The notes: generated from the sequence alone by a model not told the origin. A stretch of DNA of 64,000 nt from Psychroflexus curvus (GCF_020164585.1 NZ_JAIQZF010000002.1:310001-374000); one strand, 5' to 3'. Positions 28,231 through 38,088 are shown, numbered from the stretch's first letter. Translations and numbers: made by a program.

Positions 28231-29148
28231 TCAATATAAAAGGTCAGAAGCCTGTGGGATGCTTCCTCCAAGATCATGATCATTTCCTTGTGTTTCTATA
28301 ATTGACCAATTAAAATTAAGCGATAATTCCTCTGTTATGATTTTAGATGTGTTAAACATATGGAATGCGCGGTCATAGCGATTATCTCCTTGCTGATCTA
28401 CAACAGCATTTCGCCTCAGGGCACCAGCATTAGGGTCGTTGTCCAAAGTTCCAATTTGAAGCGTAAAGTCTGTTGAAAAATAAGACGACGGGGAGACTTC
28501 TTTAATTGGGCATTTATCAATGCCATAAGGAAAAGATATAGACATATCGGGTACAGTGTACCATCCGGCAGCTGAAGCCAGAACTTTATCAAACCTCGCA
28601 TTTGGTTTAAACATCATAAACCGATGTGCAAACTGAGCTCCAGCCGAGAATCCAAAGATGTTGTAAGTACTCGACAAGTTGCCTGTTTTAGATTTAATTT
28701 CATCAAACAAGGGTTCTAGTACAGAAAACGCCCAATCTTCTTCTGGGTTTAAGGTTTCAGGGCTTGGATTATCTCCATCTTCAAAGACATTACCTAATAT
28801 ATAACCATCTCCACCAGGGAAATCCCCGTCAGAAAATTCTGGCGCTACCAGGATAATATCTTTGGCATTGGCTTCTTTTATCCAGGCATTTCTAATGCCT
28901 GTTGCATTTCTGCCATTGCCATGAAGGACAAATAAAACAGGCATGTTTTCTACATCGCCTTCTGGTATGTGATAATAGACAGTCATGTTTAAATTAGCAT
29001 CACTTCCATTTACTTCAAAGACAAATGCTCCAGTATCTGCCGACTCTTCTTCGATATCTGGATTGTTATCGATGACAGGATCATCCTCTCCTCCACAACT
29101 CGATAGTAAGCTTCCTAAAATAATTACAAAAAACAGATAATATCTCAT
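28231..29148 (-). CDS. Alpha/beta-hydrolase lipoprotein, PHB-depolymerase/esterase-like
   Basis: A surface or periplasmic lipoprotein (lipobox SSC, Cys18) of 305 residues with an alpha/beta-hydrolase fold. The oxyanion-hole stretch LHGNGR (75-80), the nucleophile elbow GFSAGA with Ser168, and a late His in GNDHDLGG (about 292) suggest an intact catalytic triad. The style resembles secreted poly(3-hydroxybutyrate) depolymerase and feruloyl-esterase-like enzymes rather than a lipase. It is the last gene of the SusC-SusD operon, 9 bp after the lamin-tail lipoprotein. Substrate is unknown; I infer an ester. Confidence 0.78.
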   Translation of the reverse strand: MRYYLFFVIILGSLLSSCGGEDDPVIDNNPDIEEESADTGAFVFEVNGSDANLNMTVYYHIPEGDVENMPVLFVLHGNGRNATGIRNAWIKEANAKDIILVAPEFSDGDFPGGDGYILGNVFEDGDNPSPETLNPEEDWAFSVLEPLFDEIKSKTGNLSSTYNIFGFSAGAQFAHRFMMFKPNARFDKVLASAAGWYTVPDMSISFPYGIDKCPIKEVSPSSYFSTDFTLQIGTLDNDPNAGALRRNAVVDQQGDNRYDRAFHMFNTSKIITEELSLNFNWSIIETQGNDHDLGGSIPQASDLLY

Positions 29149-29157
29149 ACTGAAGTT

Positions 29158-30939
29158 TTAATTACACAATGGATAAGGACATTCTGAGTTGAGCGTGGTC
29201 GTAGAACCTGCAGCACAATCCAATATTCCTGCTGTCCATGTTCCACCAGATTTAAACGCCCAGGTACCAGAATATTCCCATGACTCTCCAGTTCCGTCAA
29301 CATCAGGATCGCCGTAAGTTTCTATTACCACTTCATTTTTATATAATTCAATTGCATCATCACCATTTTGACTGACAGAGTTATTTGATTCTATCACATG
29401 CTCAAACTCGTTTGCACAGCTATCAAAATAAGCAGTAAGTGTTGCAGGCTCTCTGGATAAAAGGATGTCGTCTCCTTCCTCTACAGCAATGGCTGGAAAA
29501 GAGAACTCTAATCCATCGGTTCCGCCACCGTTGTTGGCAATACCTACACCATAGATACTCAAATCTGGTATGTCTTTTATGGCTTTTACATGAATAGCCT
29601 TACCACCATTGGTGCCGCTTCCATCCCATAGGAGTGCCATAACACCTTTTAATTGAAGAGCATCCTCACATATAGGGTAGGTACAGCTGGAGTCTTGTGT
29701 AGTAGTACTACCTACACTGCATTCTACACCGCCATAGGTCCATTCTCTCCCTATTTTATAAGCCCATGAGCCTTTGTATTCCCAAACTTCTCCTGTTCCA
29801 TCAACATTTTCATCTCCATAGGTTTCAATTTTTGTTTCACCACTAAAAAGTTCAATGGCATCATCACCGTTTTGACTTATAGAGCTATTAGCCTGCAGGA
29901 TGTGTTCGAATTCAGTATTGCAGTCGCCAAAATAAGCTGAAAGTAATTCTGGGCTTCTGGCTACAAGGATATCATCACCAGCTGAAACTGAAATGGCTGG
30001 GAAACTATATTCGAGTCCATCGGTTCCTCCACCGTTATTAGCTACACCCAACCCATAAACACTTAGGTCTGCAATGTCTTCATTAGCAACAACGTGTACC
30101 GCTTTTCCATCATTGGTTCCGGAGCCATCCCAGGTAAGTGCCATTACTCCTTTTAAAGCTAAGGGGGCCAGTTCCTGTATTATAGACAGCGTTAATTCCT
30201 GTGAACCATCTTCGGTAGCATTTTCAATGGAATCTATAGTAATTACGACCGTTTCATTATCATCATTTTCATCATCAAGGTTAGTTGTTAATTCTAAAGT
30301 TCCTGTGAGGTTTCCTGCCGGGATAACGATACTTTGAGAAGAGACAGAATAATCTGCATCGAGAGTAGAAGATCCTCCAAAAGCTAGATTTATAGTCACA
30401 TCGTCTTCTGTAGTTTTATCTAAAGAAGCAGTTATGGTAGCAGTTTCTGAATTTTCTTTTAATTCGATCACATCGCTTGATAGCCCTACTACTGGAAGCG
30501 TAAAAGCTTCTGTCTTGAAACTTAAAGAAATCGGATCTTTGATCGCTTCTCCATTAACTCCATAAGCTCCTGATGGCAGTTCTATCGTGTAAGTAGTTAA
30601 ATAATCTAATTCCTGATTTCCAGAGATAATTACAGTTGAATTTACTTTTGTGAATTCAAGTGAATAATCCACAGGGTTTCCATTTTCAGAAGAAAATGAA
30701 AGCGCTGAGGTTAACTTTTCTGTATCCATAGAGTGAGAAAAGACCATTTCAATAGTAAAGTCTGTGCTCACATTTTCCACACCATTTTCAAATTTGGTGT
30801 TATTGATGTTACTTGCGAGTACTCTAAGCACCCCGTCATCTAATGAATTGACTTCGTCATCGTCCTGACAGCCGGTAAAAAGCAGTAAAACAAAAGAGAA
30901 GATTACTGTAGTGAATACTAAATTTTTTACTTTTTCCAT
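29158..30939 (-). CDS. Surface lipoprotein: Ig-like, Calx-beta-like and two lamin-tail-like domains
   Basis: A 593-residue lipoprotein (lipobox FTGC, Cys24). Domains in order: a bacterial Ig-like (Big_5-type) domain about 34-145, a Calx-beta-like domain about 148-255 with acidic Ca-binding runs (DENDDNE), and two tandem lamin-tail-like repeats at about 261-425 and 430-593. The repeats share LKGVMAL-WDGSGTN, YG-G-ANNGGGTDGLE, SQNGDDAIEL and GTGE-WEY, plus conserved Cys. No catalytic motif is visible. The likely role is substrate or partner binding at the cell surface, since it lies between a transporter and an esterase gene in the operon. Confidence 0.75.
   Translation of the reverse strand: MEKVKNLVFTTVIFSFVLLLFTGCQDDDEVNSLDDGVLRVLASNINNTKFENGVENVSTDFTIEMVFSHSMDTEKLTSALSFSSENGNPVDYSLEFTKVNSTVIISGNQELDYLTTYTIELPSGAYGVNGEAIKDPISLSFKTEAFTLPVVGLSSDVIELKENSETATITASLDKTTEDDVTINLAFGGSSTLDADYSVSSQSIVIPAGNLTGTLELTTNLDDENDDNETVVITIDSIENATEDGSQELTLSIIQELAPLALKGVMALTWDGSGTNDGKAVHVVANEDIADLSVYGLGVANNGGGTDGLEYSFPAISVSAGDDILVARSPELLSAYFGDCNTEFEHILQANSSISQNGDDAIELFSGETKIETYGDENVDGTGEVWEYKGSWAYKIGREWTYGGVECSVGSTTTQDSSCTYPICEDALQLKGVMALLWDGSGTNGGKAIHVKAIKDIPDLSIYGVGIANNGGGTDGLEFSFPAIAVEEGDDILLSREPATLTAYFDSCANEFEHVIESNNSVSQNGDDAIELYKNEVVIETYGDPDVDGTGESWEYSGTWAFKSGGTWTAGILDCAAGSTTTLNSECPYPLCN
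29161..30159 (-). repeat. Tandem intragenic duplication encoding two lamin-tail-like domains
   Basis: Two copies of about 495 bp lie head to tail in the 3' half of the lipoprotein gene (about 29665-30159 and 29161-29652). The encoded domains are alike along their whole length, including Cys positions, but the DNA has diverged enough that the duplication is not recent. Confidence 0.8.
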
Positions 30940-30972
30940 GATTTAAGTTTTTATAGGATTGTTGCTTAATAA

Positions 30973-32454
30973 TTAAGGTTGTTGGGTTATAAATTTTTGA
31001 GGAGCCCCATAGGGGTCAAAATCCCATATAAAGGGCAATAAGAAATATACCATTACTGTAAGTATGAGTATAGAGATCACATTCATCCAAATCCCAGTTC
31101 TCACCATGTCTGGAATCCTCAGGTAGCCTGATCCAAAAACGACAGCATTTGGAGGTGTCGCTACAGGGAGCATAAAGGCACATGAAGCAGCAACAGTTGT
31201 TGCAACTAAAAGCATGTAAGGATTCAAATTCAGATTTAAGGCTATGGGGGCTAATATGGGTAAAAGCATAGCTGTAGTAGCCAGGTTGGAGGTGAGCTCA
31301 GTTATAAAATTGACACTAAATATAATTATGAATATCAAAAGAAGTAATGGCAGAGCTTGTAACAAGGTCATCTGTGTACCAAACCAGACCGCCAGTCCTG
31401 ACGTTTCAAACCCAGATGCCAAAGCCATACCACCGCCGAAGAGCAATATGATTCCCCATGGCATCTTAACGGCTTCTTCCCAATTTATGATTTGTTCTCC
31501 TTCTTTTTTAGCAGGAATAGTGAAAAGCAGAATTCCAGCCGTCATCGCAATAATAGTATCGTCAATTCCGGGTAGAAATCCTTCCAATAGAAAGGAGCGA
31601 GTAATCCAGCAGAAAGCGGTAACCACAAAAACTGAAAGAACAATTTTCTCTTCTTTTTTCATAGGTCCCAGATTTTCCAAAAGAGCATCGATTTCCTTCT
31701 TTCCCCCTGGAAATTTCTTTTCTTTAAATTTAAAGGCGACTCTGGTGAGATAAAACCAAGCGATAGTTAAAAGAAGCAGTGAAATGGGGATTCCAAACTG
31801 AAACCACTGCCAAAAACTGATTTCGATATCATAAACCTCCGACATATATCCTGCAAATACTAAATTGGGTGGAGTTCCTATAAGGGTTGCTATTCCTCCA
31901 ATAGATGCACTGTAAGCAATGGCAAGCATCAAGGCTTTCCCGAAGACTAAACCTTCGTTTTCAGCTGTAGCTGGATTGTCTTTCAATTGACTGACTATAG
32001 ACATCCCTATAGGTAACATCATCACCGAGGTTGCTGTATTGGAAATCCACATAGATAGAAATGCAGTTGCTATCATGAATCCAAGGATGATCATTGTAAT
32101 ATTGGAACCAATGAGCTTAATGATGTGTAAAGCTATCCTTTTGTGTAAGCCCCATTTTTCTATAGCTATGGCCAGTATGAAACCACCGATATAAAGGAAA
32201 ATATATTTATGTCCGTAGGAGGCCGTGGTCGTGACTATGTCTAAGGCTCCTGTGAGAGGGAAAAGCACAATGGGTAAAAGGGCTGTCACCGCTATTGGCA
32301 CGGCTTCTGTCACCCACCAGATCGCAATCCATAACGTGGAGCTAAGTATGGCATAGGCACTTTCCGACATGCCTGCGGGAGCATCCATGCTTTGCATTAG
32401 TAAAAAAACTGCTGGTCCTAGAATTAGCGAAAAATATTTTCTTTTTGAATTCAT
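30973..32454 (-). CDS. SLC13/DASS family sodium:anion (dicarboxylate or sulfate) symporter
   Basis: A 493-residue membrane carrier of the divalent anion:sodium symporter family, which imports C4-dicarboxylates, citrate or sulfate with sodium. Both halves of the inverted repeat show the family hairpin motif: SNTATSVMMLPIG in the N-terminal half and the related VATPPNAVVFGSG in the C-terminal half, plus GGIATLIGTPPN. About eleven to twelve helices are present. Its ATG overlaps the stop of the SGNH hydrolase gene by four bases (ATGA), so the two are coupled. In this operon it likely imports the acid released by the esterases. Confidence 0.88.
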   Translation of the reverse strand: MNSKRKYFSLILGPAVFLLMQSMDAPAGMSESAYAILSSTLWIAIWWVTEAVPIAVTALLPIVLFPLTGALDIVTTTASYGHKYIFLYIGGFILAIAIEKWGLHKRIALHIIKLIGSNITMIILGFMIATAFLSMWISNTATSVMMLPIGMSIVSQLKDNPATAENEGLVFGKALMLAIAYSASIGGIATLIGTPPNLVFAGYMSEVYDIEISFWQWFQFGIPISLLLLTIAWFYLTRVAFKFKEKKFPGGKKEIDALLENLGPMKKEEKIVLSVFVVTAFCWITRSFLLEGFLPGIDDTIIAMTAGILLFTIPAKKEGEQIINWEEAVKMPWGIILLFGGGMALASGFETSGLAVWFGTQMTLLQALPLLLLIFIIIFSVNFITELTSNLATTAMLLPILAPIALNLNLNPYMLLVATTVAASCAFMLPVATPPNAVVFGSGYLRIPDMVRTGIWMNVISILILTVMVYFLLPFIWDFDPYGAPQKFITQQP

Positions 32455-33209
32455 TTTTTCGCTGGATTTTGAGTTTCCATAGGGTATTCTTCTACGAGCT
32501 GTCTTAAAAAATCACCTGTTGTTGGGAGTATAAAAATCAGATATAGTTTGTTGCCTTCTGCATCTAGTGTGGTAAGCCTGTCGGGTATAGAGATTACCGA
32601 TTTCCCTGTTAAGAATTTATAAAGCACAAGAGCTTCCAGATAGGAGCCGTTGGGGGATAAGTGTTTATCATCGAAAAACAAGTCTAAATCTGGTCGCATC
32701 TCTCGGGCTAAAGCCAAAACAGACCCCATGGGAACTAGTTTTGTATCTAAGCCTTCTGCTAAGTCTTGATAACTTTCTGAGATTTTTGTCTGCATAAGAG
32801 GGTTAGATTTATAAGCCCAGGAGCTAAAAAGTATGGGTTGAGCACCTTTGGTCCTAACAAGATTTACAAATTTCTGATTATACTCTTCCCAGCGTTCAGG
32901 GGCCTTTATTGTACTCTGACTGTGATCCTGTAAAATCACATAGTCCCATTTTTTAGTTTCTAGATGACGTCGTGTTGTCGTCCCTTTTTCAGATTTCCAA
33001 TGCTGTTCTAAGTTACTTCCGCCAACGGTAGATTGATCTGTATGTAGAGCAACATCTTGATGCTTAGCCATAGCTTCTACCATTTGCGGCATATTCCAAA
33101 AGTAAGTGAAACTATTACCTACAAATAAGACTTCAGTAACGTCTTCTTGTTGAGTATAGCCTAGTAAAGGAAATAATAGCGCTAATAAATAAATTTTTAT
33201 TTTTCGCAT
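32451..33209 (-). CDS. Secreted SGNH/GDSL-type hydrolase
   Basis: A 252-residue enzyme with a signal peptide ending near LGYTQ and an SGNH fold. Block I is LFVGNSFTYFW with nucleophile Ser33. Block II has VGGSN. Block III has LQDHSQ where many members have an Asn, a visible deviation. Block V is DDKHLS with Asp180 and His183 completing the triad. Such enzymes remove acyl groups from sugars or cleave other esters. The gene follows susD by 23 bp and overlaps the symporter gene by four bases, which ties ester cleavage to acid import. Confidence 0.82.
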   Translation of the reverse strand: MRKIKIYLLALLFPLLGYTQQEDVTEVLFVGNSFTYFWNMPQMVEAMAKHQDVALHTDQSTVGGSNLEQHWKSEKGTTTRRHLETKKWDYVILQDHSQSTIKAPERWEEYNQKFVNLVRTKGAQPILFSSWAYKSNPLMQTKISESYQDLAEGLDTKLVPMGSVLALAREMRPDLDLFFDDKHLSPNGSYLEALVLYKFLTGKSVISIPDRLTTLDAEGNKLYLIFILPTTGDFLRQLVEEYPMETQNPAKK

Positions 33210-33232
33210 TTGTCTAAAATTAGTTTTTGGGT

Positions 33233-34651
33233 TTAAAGATTAATGTCTGTAGGGTCAAAGAAATCTGGAATAGGGGTAGTCAAATTATCATTTCTATCAA
33301 TTTCCGTTTGAGGATATAAAAAGCGCTGAGGTAATTGATTTCCAACATTAGGATTTACAGGAACTCTCAGCCCAGTATCATCAAGTGTTCTTCTTACATC
33401 ATTAAAAGGCTCAATCTGACCAAATAAAGTGATGTAGCGTTCCTCAAGAATTTCTCTTAAAAGCGCATCTTCTTTAGAAATTCCATCTGGATTTTCTATA
33501 CCACCAGCTTCAAAATCTGCTTGAGTATAAGCCTCATATTTAAGTTGTGTCATATCAATATTGCGCAGATAGCCCCCAGTGCTCATAAAAGCTCTAAAAT
33601 CATTAAGATGACCGAGCCCTGTATCAAAATTCATGGACCTCAAACCAGCTTCTGCCAGAATCAGAAGATTTTCTTCCAGGGTTACCAGGGGCGCTGGGGC
33701 TTCCTGAGCAGCATAACCATTTATTGTGTTGGGTTGAAAGCCAATACTTGTAGAGTTGAAGTAGAAATTGAAACGTGCAGTTTCATCAGTTTTGCTATTC
33801 CCTCGGTAATTCGCTGGATTTGGATTAGCGCTTCCTGGTTGTAGTAAACTAACCATGAAATCTGAAACTATAAGATCTGCCTGTCTTACCTGTATTTCAA
33901 AAAACTGATAATTTAAATTGGAATTGTCTGCAGCTGAGCCATGAGGCGCATACATACTATTGCTAAAAGAGCTGATACCATTACTGGCAGCCTGATAAGC
34001 CTGAACATAGGCTTTGGTATGCATGTGGAATCTTGCTTTTAAGGTGTAGGCTGATTCTAACCATTTTGCCGGACTACCGTCAAAATAAATTTCTGATCCC
34101 CCGGTTGGTCTTCCTGAATCAGATTCAAGATTTGTTATAGCCTCGGAAAGCAAATTCTGAATCTCACCATAAACGGCTTCCTGTTCTTCAATAATCGGAT
34201 TTGTAATTTCTATGAATCCGGCCTCTTCGTATGGAATATCGCCATATAGAGATGCCATAGTACCAATAATATGGGCCTGTAACACCTGTGTAATGCCCTG
34301 ACTTACAGGGCCTACTTCATTCTCAATAATACTTTGCTCAGTAACGAGTGCATTTCGATAGGCATTGACGAATCCATCATACCATAATCCGTCAAAATCA
34401 CTTGTCGTCACATTGTATTGAGAGAATCCTAAATGCTGCCTGTCAATTCCGGTGTATTGCCCTGCGAAAATTCCAGCCCTTCTTGCGGATTCTCCTGTTT
34501 GTAAAAGTATATTGCCAACTTCGGCACCTGTAAGGATATTGCCGTATGCACTTTGGGTAATACTGTTTGGGTCTTCGTTTATTCCTTCCACTGCTTCGCT
34601 GCATGAATTTAAAATCAGCGCTATTGCAAATAAGTATATATATCGTTTCAT
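33233..34651 (-). CDS. SusD/RagB-like surface lipoprotein
   Basis: A 472-residue lipoprotein (lipobox LNSC) with the SusD-like helical TPR scaffold, near the SusD-like_2 type. It starts with EGINEDPNSITQS, has NAYRNALVTEQSI-like helical repeats and a C-terminal segment with EILEERYITLFGQIEPFNDVRRT, which is typical of the family. SusD partners cap the SusC channel and capture the ligand. It lies 12 bp after susC. The ligand type cannot be told from the sequence. Confidence 0.92.
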   Translation of the reverse strand: MKRYIYLFAIALILNSCSEAVEGINEDPNSITQSAYGNILTGAEVGNILLQTGESARRAGIFAGQYTGIDRQHLGFSQYNVTTSDFDGLWYDGFVNAYRNALVTEQSIIENEVGPVSQGITQVLQAHIIGTMASLYGDIPYEEAGFIEITNPIIEEQEAVYGEIQNLLSEAITNLESDSGRPTGGSEIYFDGSPAKWLESAYTLKARFHMHTKAYVQAYQAASNGISSFSNSMYAPHGSAADNSNLNYQFFEIQVRQADLIVSDFMVSLLQPGSANPNPANYRGNSKTDETARFNFYFNSTSIGFQPNTINGYAAQEAPAPLVTLEENLLILAEAGLRSMNFDTGLGHLNDFRAFMSTGGYLRNIDMTQLKYEAYTQADFEAGGIENPDGISKEDALLREILEERYITLFGQIEPFNDVRRTLDDTGLRVPVNPNVGNQLPQRFLYPQTEIDRNDNLTTPIPDFFDPTDINL

Positions 34652-34663
34652 AACTATTTTATT

Positions 34664-37600
34664 TTAAAGTTTTAAAGTCAGGCTAAAGATGTAAGATTTT
34701 GTAGCGGGATTGTTGAAATAGTCGATCCCTCTTGCGGCACTCACCCCCGAAAGGTTGGTGTCCGGGTCGTTTCCTTCAAAGTCTGTCCATAGCACCAAGT
34801 TTCTACCTGTAATCGCAAATTCTGCAGACTGTAATTTTGTCTTGGACCTAAACCATTCGCTATTCCATAAATAGCTTAACCTCAATTCGCGTATTCTAGT
34901 CCAGGAAGCATCTTCCACGTAAAGCTCATCAATACCTCCGCCAAAGAAACCTCCACGCCCGTTATACCAGCTTTCGGTAAGCGCTACTGGACCACCGCCA
35001 AAATCGGCTACATTTCCTCTGAAGTTTTCACCTATATTGATAACAGATCCGTCAGAGGTAAGGTAATTACGAGTCGCATCAACTTGATTGGCAGTCGTAT
35101 GCCATTTACCTAAATCACTAAGTACAGATTTTGTACCTGCGAAAATATCTCCGCCTTGAAAAGTTTCGACCAATACAGAAACTCCAAAATTTTTGTATCT
35201 GAATGTACTACTGATTGCCCCTTGCCAATCTGGGTTAGGATCTCCAATGACACCTTCAACCTGATCCTGTACAGGGAAACCAAATTCATCTAAAACCATA
35301 GCTCCTTCCTCATCACGTAAAATTCTAGACCCCCATAAAACTCCGAGAGGGAAGCCCTCTACGGCTCGTGAACTTACAGCGGATAACCCGCCAAGATCAA
35401 AGGATTCTATTCCTGCCAGATTGGTTACCTCATTTCTTAATGAGGTAAAATTGGTATTAACGCTCCATGAGTAGTTTTCACTCAATAAAATTTGATAACT
35501 AAGATCGAGTTCTACACCCTTGTTTTCAATTTCTGCACCGTTGGCATAAATGGATCTGTAACCCGTAGAATTGGGTACCGGGAAGTCCAGAAGTACATCT
35601 TCTGTTACATTATCAAAATAAGTTGCACTGACTTTAAAACGGTCTTTAAAAAAGCGCAGATCCATACCCACTTCAACTTCCTTTTTTCGCTCTGGTTTTA
35701 AAGAGGAATTACCACGACTAGCAGCAGGAATGAATCCACCATTACCATATAAGCTGATGTCTAAATCACCGCCAAACGTATCGCCTAAGGAAGGTGAAAC
35801 AAAGGTGTTGGAGGTGTTATATCTTCCTGGTTGAATCCCTACTTCTCCGTAGGATGTTCTCAGTTTACCAAATGACAGGAAGCTGTCTTCCACATTGAGT
35901 AATTCTGTGAATTGCCAGGCGACCGAAAGGGAAGGGAAAGCAAACGTATTGTCTGAGGCATCTCCAAATGTGGAAGCAGACTCAACTCTTAGTGTACCGT
36001 TCACATAAAGCATATCATAAGCAGATAGATTTAATGCAGAATATACACCAGCGGTTCTTTCATGTCCTTCTGTACTTCTAACCGATATATTTTCAGGTAA
36101 AGAGTTACTAACGTCCCGAATACCACTGTCCACATCCAGAAACTGAATAAAATTTCTTGCTTCAACGCCTTCGACTACTCTTGATTTTGAATTGTAATTA
36201 AAGCCTACTAAAAATGAACCCCCCAGAAAATCGGAAACTTCAAATTTGGATTTGGCGATATAATCCATATTCAAAATCGTATTGGTTGCTAAAGATCTGT
36301 CCAAAGCACCTGGTCTAAATGCACCGGCAGCAGAACCTGGGGTAAAGAACTCCTCTCTTTTTTCACTGTAATGGTCTAATCCAACACGAGCTATCAAATC
36401 TAACCAGGTTGTTGGTGTGGCTGTTAATTCAAAATTGGAAATAAAGCGATCGACTTTAGCTTCATTTTCCTGTTCATTGATGGTCCATAGTGGATTGTTA
36501 TAAGTTGGAGAATCATCTGCTCCCAAAGGTTCTCTGTAAGAACGATGTCTGTTTGAAATAGGAGAGGCGTCAGGTGAAGAATAATAATCCCCACGGTATC
36601 CCGAGATATTAAAATCTGCCGGGTTTCTTAAGAGACCAAGGTATAAGCCAGAAGAGCTGGCCCCTTTACGAATTCTGTTTGAATTGGTTTGGACATAAGT
36701 GGAACTTATTCTGAGATCTAGATACTCATTAAATTTATGTTGAGCATTAAACCTTGCTGTGGTTCTTCTATAATCTGAATTGTTTTTAATAATGCCTTGC
36801 TGGTCAAGATTACTCATGCTAAAAAAGATGGTGCTTTTTTCATTTCCACCTTGAAGACTTAAATTATTCTCGAAAAAATGACCATTATCAAAAATCTGGT
36901 CAAAATTCGAATCATTATAAATCTCCTGAGAGTTTTTATTTAGGATAGGGTAATAGATTCTTCCGTTCTGATCTTGGAAAAATTCACCTGAAGTATCGAA
37001 GTCATCCTGACCACCGCTTCTGTCAGAGATAAGGTCTCCATAAGAATCCCTTGCTCTTTGGTTATAAAAACCATTGTCACCCTGACCATATTTTGTTTGT
37101 AAAGGGTATCTCTGGCTGATTTCGTCATAAGAATAAGTCGAAGAATAAGTGACTGTAAGGGGTCTGTTGAAATTACCGCTTTTAGTCGTGATAATTATTA
37201 CTCCGCCAAGAGCCTGGGTACCCCACAAGGCTGCCGCAGAGGCCCCTTTCAAAATAGACATGCTTTCGATATCATTAGGATTGATATCATTTAATCTGGA
37301 TTCCTGGCTCACTCCACTTCTGTCGCTGTTCCCCCTCACATCATTACTAATAGGAACACCGTCTACTACGATTAGTGGCTGGCTGTTTCTTGTTATAGAA
37401 GATAGGCCTCTTATCTGAATATAAGAACCTGCTCCGGGATCTCCAGAATTTCGAGAAATTCTAACTCCCGATGATTTCCCAGAAAGACCGTTTAACAAAG
37501 TGCTCTCTCCAGATTCTACAACGTCATCACCCTTTACCGTCGAGCTGGCATACCCTAATTCATCTTTACTTTCTTTAAAACCCAGGGATGTGATGACAAC

Positions 37601-37912
37601 CTCGCTTAGAGATTCAATGTCATCTTCCATGGTAACATCAATACGGTTTCTTCCATTCAACTCAATCGTTTGAGTCTTGAAACCTACGTAACTAAATGTT
37701 AGTGAAGTTCCCTGAGAATCTACTGTAATGGAATAATCTCCATCCATAGAAGTTACGACTCCGTTTGAAGTGCCTGTTTCAATGACTGTAACACCAGGTA
37801 AAGGCAATCCATTTTCATCCTGTACAGTACCCGTAATGACTTGTTGTGAGAACACAAAAGAACTAGCCAAAAAGGCTACAAACAAAAAAAGTTTCTTAGT
37901 AATACATTTCAT
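34664..37912 (-). CDS. SusC/RagA-like TonB-dependent outer-membrane transporter
   Basis: The importer of the SusCD pair, 1082 residues, powered by TonB. Order: signal peptide ending VFSQ; carboxypeptidase-D-like regulatory domain (about 24-95, ITGTVQDENGLPLPGVTV); TonB-box region (EVVITSLGF); plug domain with IRGLSSITRNSQPLIVVDGVPI; and a 22-strand barrel. The plug-to-barrel SusC signature is present as DIESMSILKGASAAALWG. It is the first gene of the 9.7-kb operon and is divergent from the membrane-bound regulator. The nearest TonB-like gene in this window is at 19991. Confidence 0.95.
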   Translation of the reverse strand: MKCITKKLFLFVAFLASSFVFSQQVITGTVQDENGLPLPGVTVIETGTSNGVVTSMDGDYSITVDSQGTSLTFSYVGFKTQTIELNGRNRIDVTMEDDIESLSEVVITSLGFKESKDELGYASSTVKGDDVVESGESTLLNGLSGKSSGVRISRNSGDPGAGSYIQIRGLSSITRNSQPLIVVDGVPISNDVRGNSDRSGVSQESRLNDINPNDIESMSILKGASAAALWGTQALGGVIIITTKSGNFNRPLTVTYSSTYSYDEISQRYPLQTKYGQGDNGFYNQRARDSYGDLISDRSGGQDDFDTSGEFFQDQNGRIYYPILNKNSQEIYNDSNFDQIFDNGHFFENNLSLQGGNEKSTIFFSMSNLDQQGIIKNNSDYRRTTARFNAQHKFNEYLDLRISSTYVQTNSNRIRKGASSSGLYLGLLRNPADFNISGYRGDYYSSPDASPISNRHRSYREPLGADDSPTYNNPLWTINEQENEAKVDRFISNFELTATPTTWLDLIARVGLDHYSEKREEFFTPGSAAGAFRPGALDRSLATNTILNMDYIAKSKFEVSDFLGGSFLVGFNYNSKSRVVEGVEARNFIQFLDVDSGIRDVSNSLPENISVRSTEGHERTAGVYSALNLSAYDMLYVNGTLRVESASTFGDASDNTFAFPSLSVAWQFTELLNVEDSFLSFGKLRTSYGEVGIQPGRYNTSNTFVSPSLGDTFGGDLDISLYGNGGFIPAASRGNSSLKPERKKEVEVGMDLRFFKDRFKVSATYFDNVTEDVLLDFPVPNSTGYRSIYANGAEIENKGVELDLSYQILLSENYSWSVNTNFTSLRNEVTNLAGIESFDLGGLSAVSSRAVEGFPLGVLWGSRILRDEEGAMVLDEFGFPVQDQVEGVIGDPNPDWQGAISSTFRYKNFGVSVLVETFQGGDIFAGTKSVLSDLGKWHTTANQVDATRNYLTSDGSVINIGENFRGNVADFGGGPVALTESWYNGRGGFFGGGIDELYVEDASWTRIRELRLSYLWNSEWFRSKTKLQSAEFAITGRNLVLWTDFEGNDPDTNLSGVSAARGIDYFNNPATKSYIFSLTLKL

Positions 37913-37972
37913 TTTTGTTGACTTTAAAGATTATTATAATTAATTGTACATTTGATTGCATAATACGATAAC

Positions 37973-37985
37973 GCTAAAATTTAGC
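37973..37985. promoter_or_regulatory. Candidate operator between susC and its divergent regulator
   Basis: GCTAAAATTTAGC is a perfect inverted repeat with a one-base centre, in the 176-bp AT-rich region between the divergent genes. A TACATTTG -7-like element (37947-37954, + strand) lies next to it. The repeat fits a site for a helix-turn-helix dimer, but no binding evidence exists. Confidence 0.4.
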
Positions 37986-38088
37986 AATTAAACATAGCAA
38001 TCTTATAAAGAAATAATCGAATAATTATTATTTTAGTAATTTTTATCGATTTTTATTGAATTCAACTAATATTTTATTGATTTAATTT

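Noticed and set aside
28231-37912. Classical polysaccharide utilisation locus
   Set aside because: The SusC/SusD pair is present but no glycoside hydrolase, polysaccharide lyase or sulfatase is in or beside the operon.
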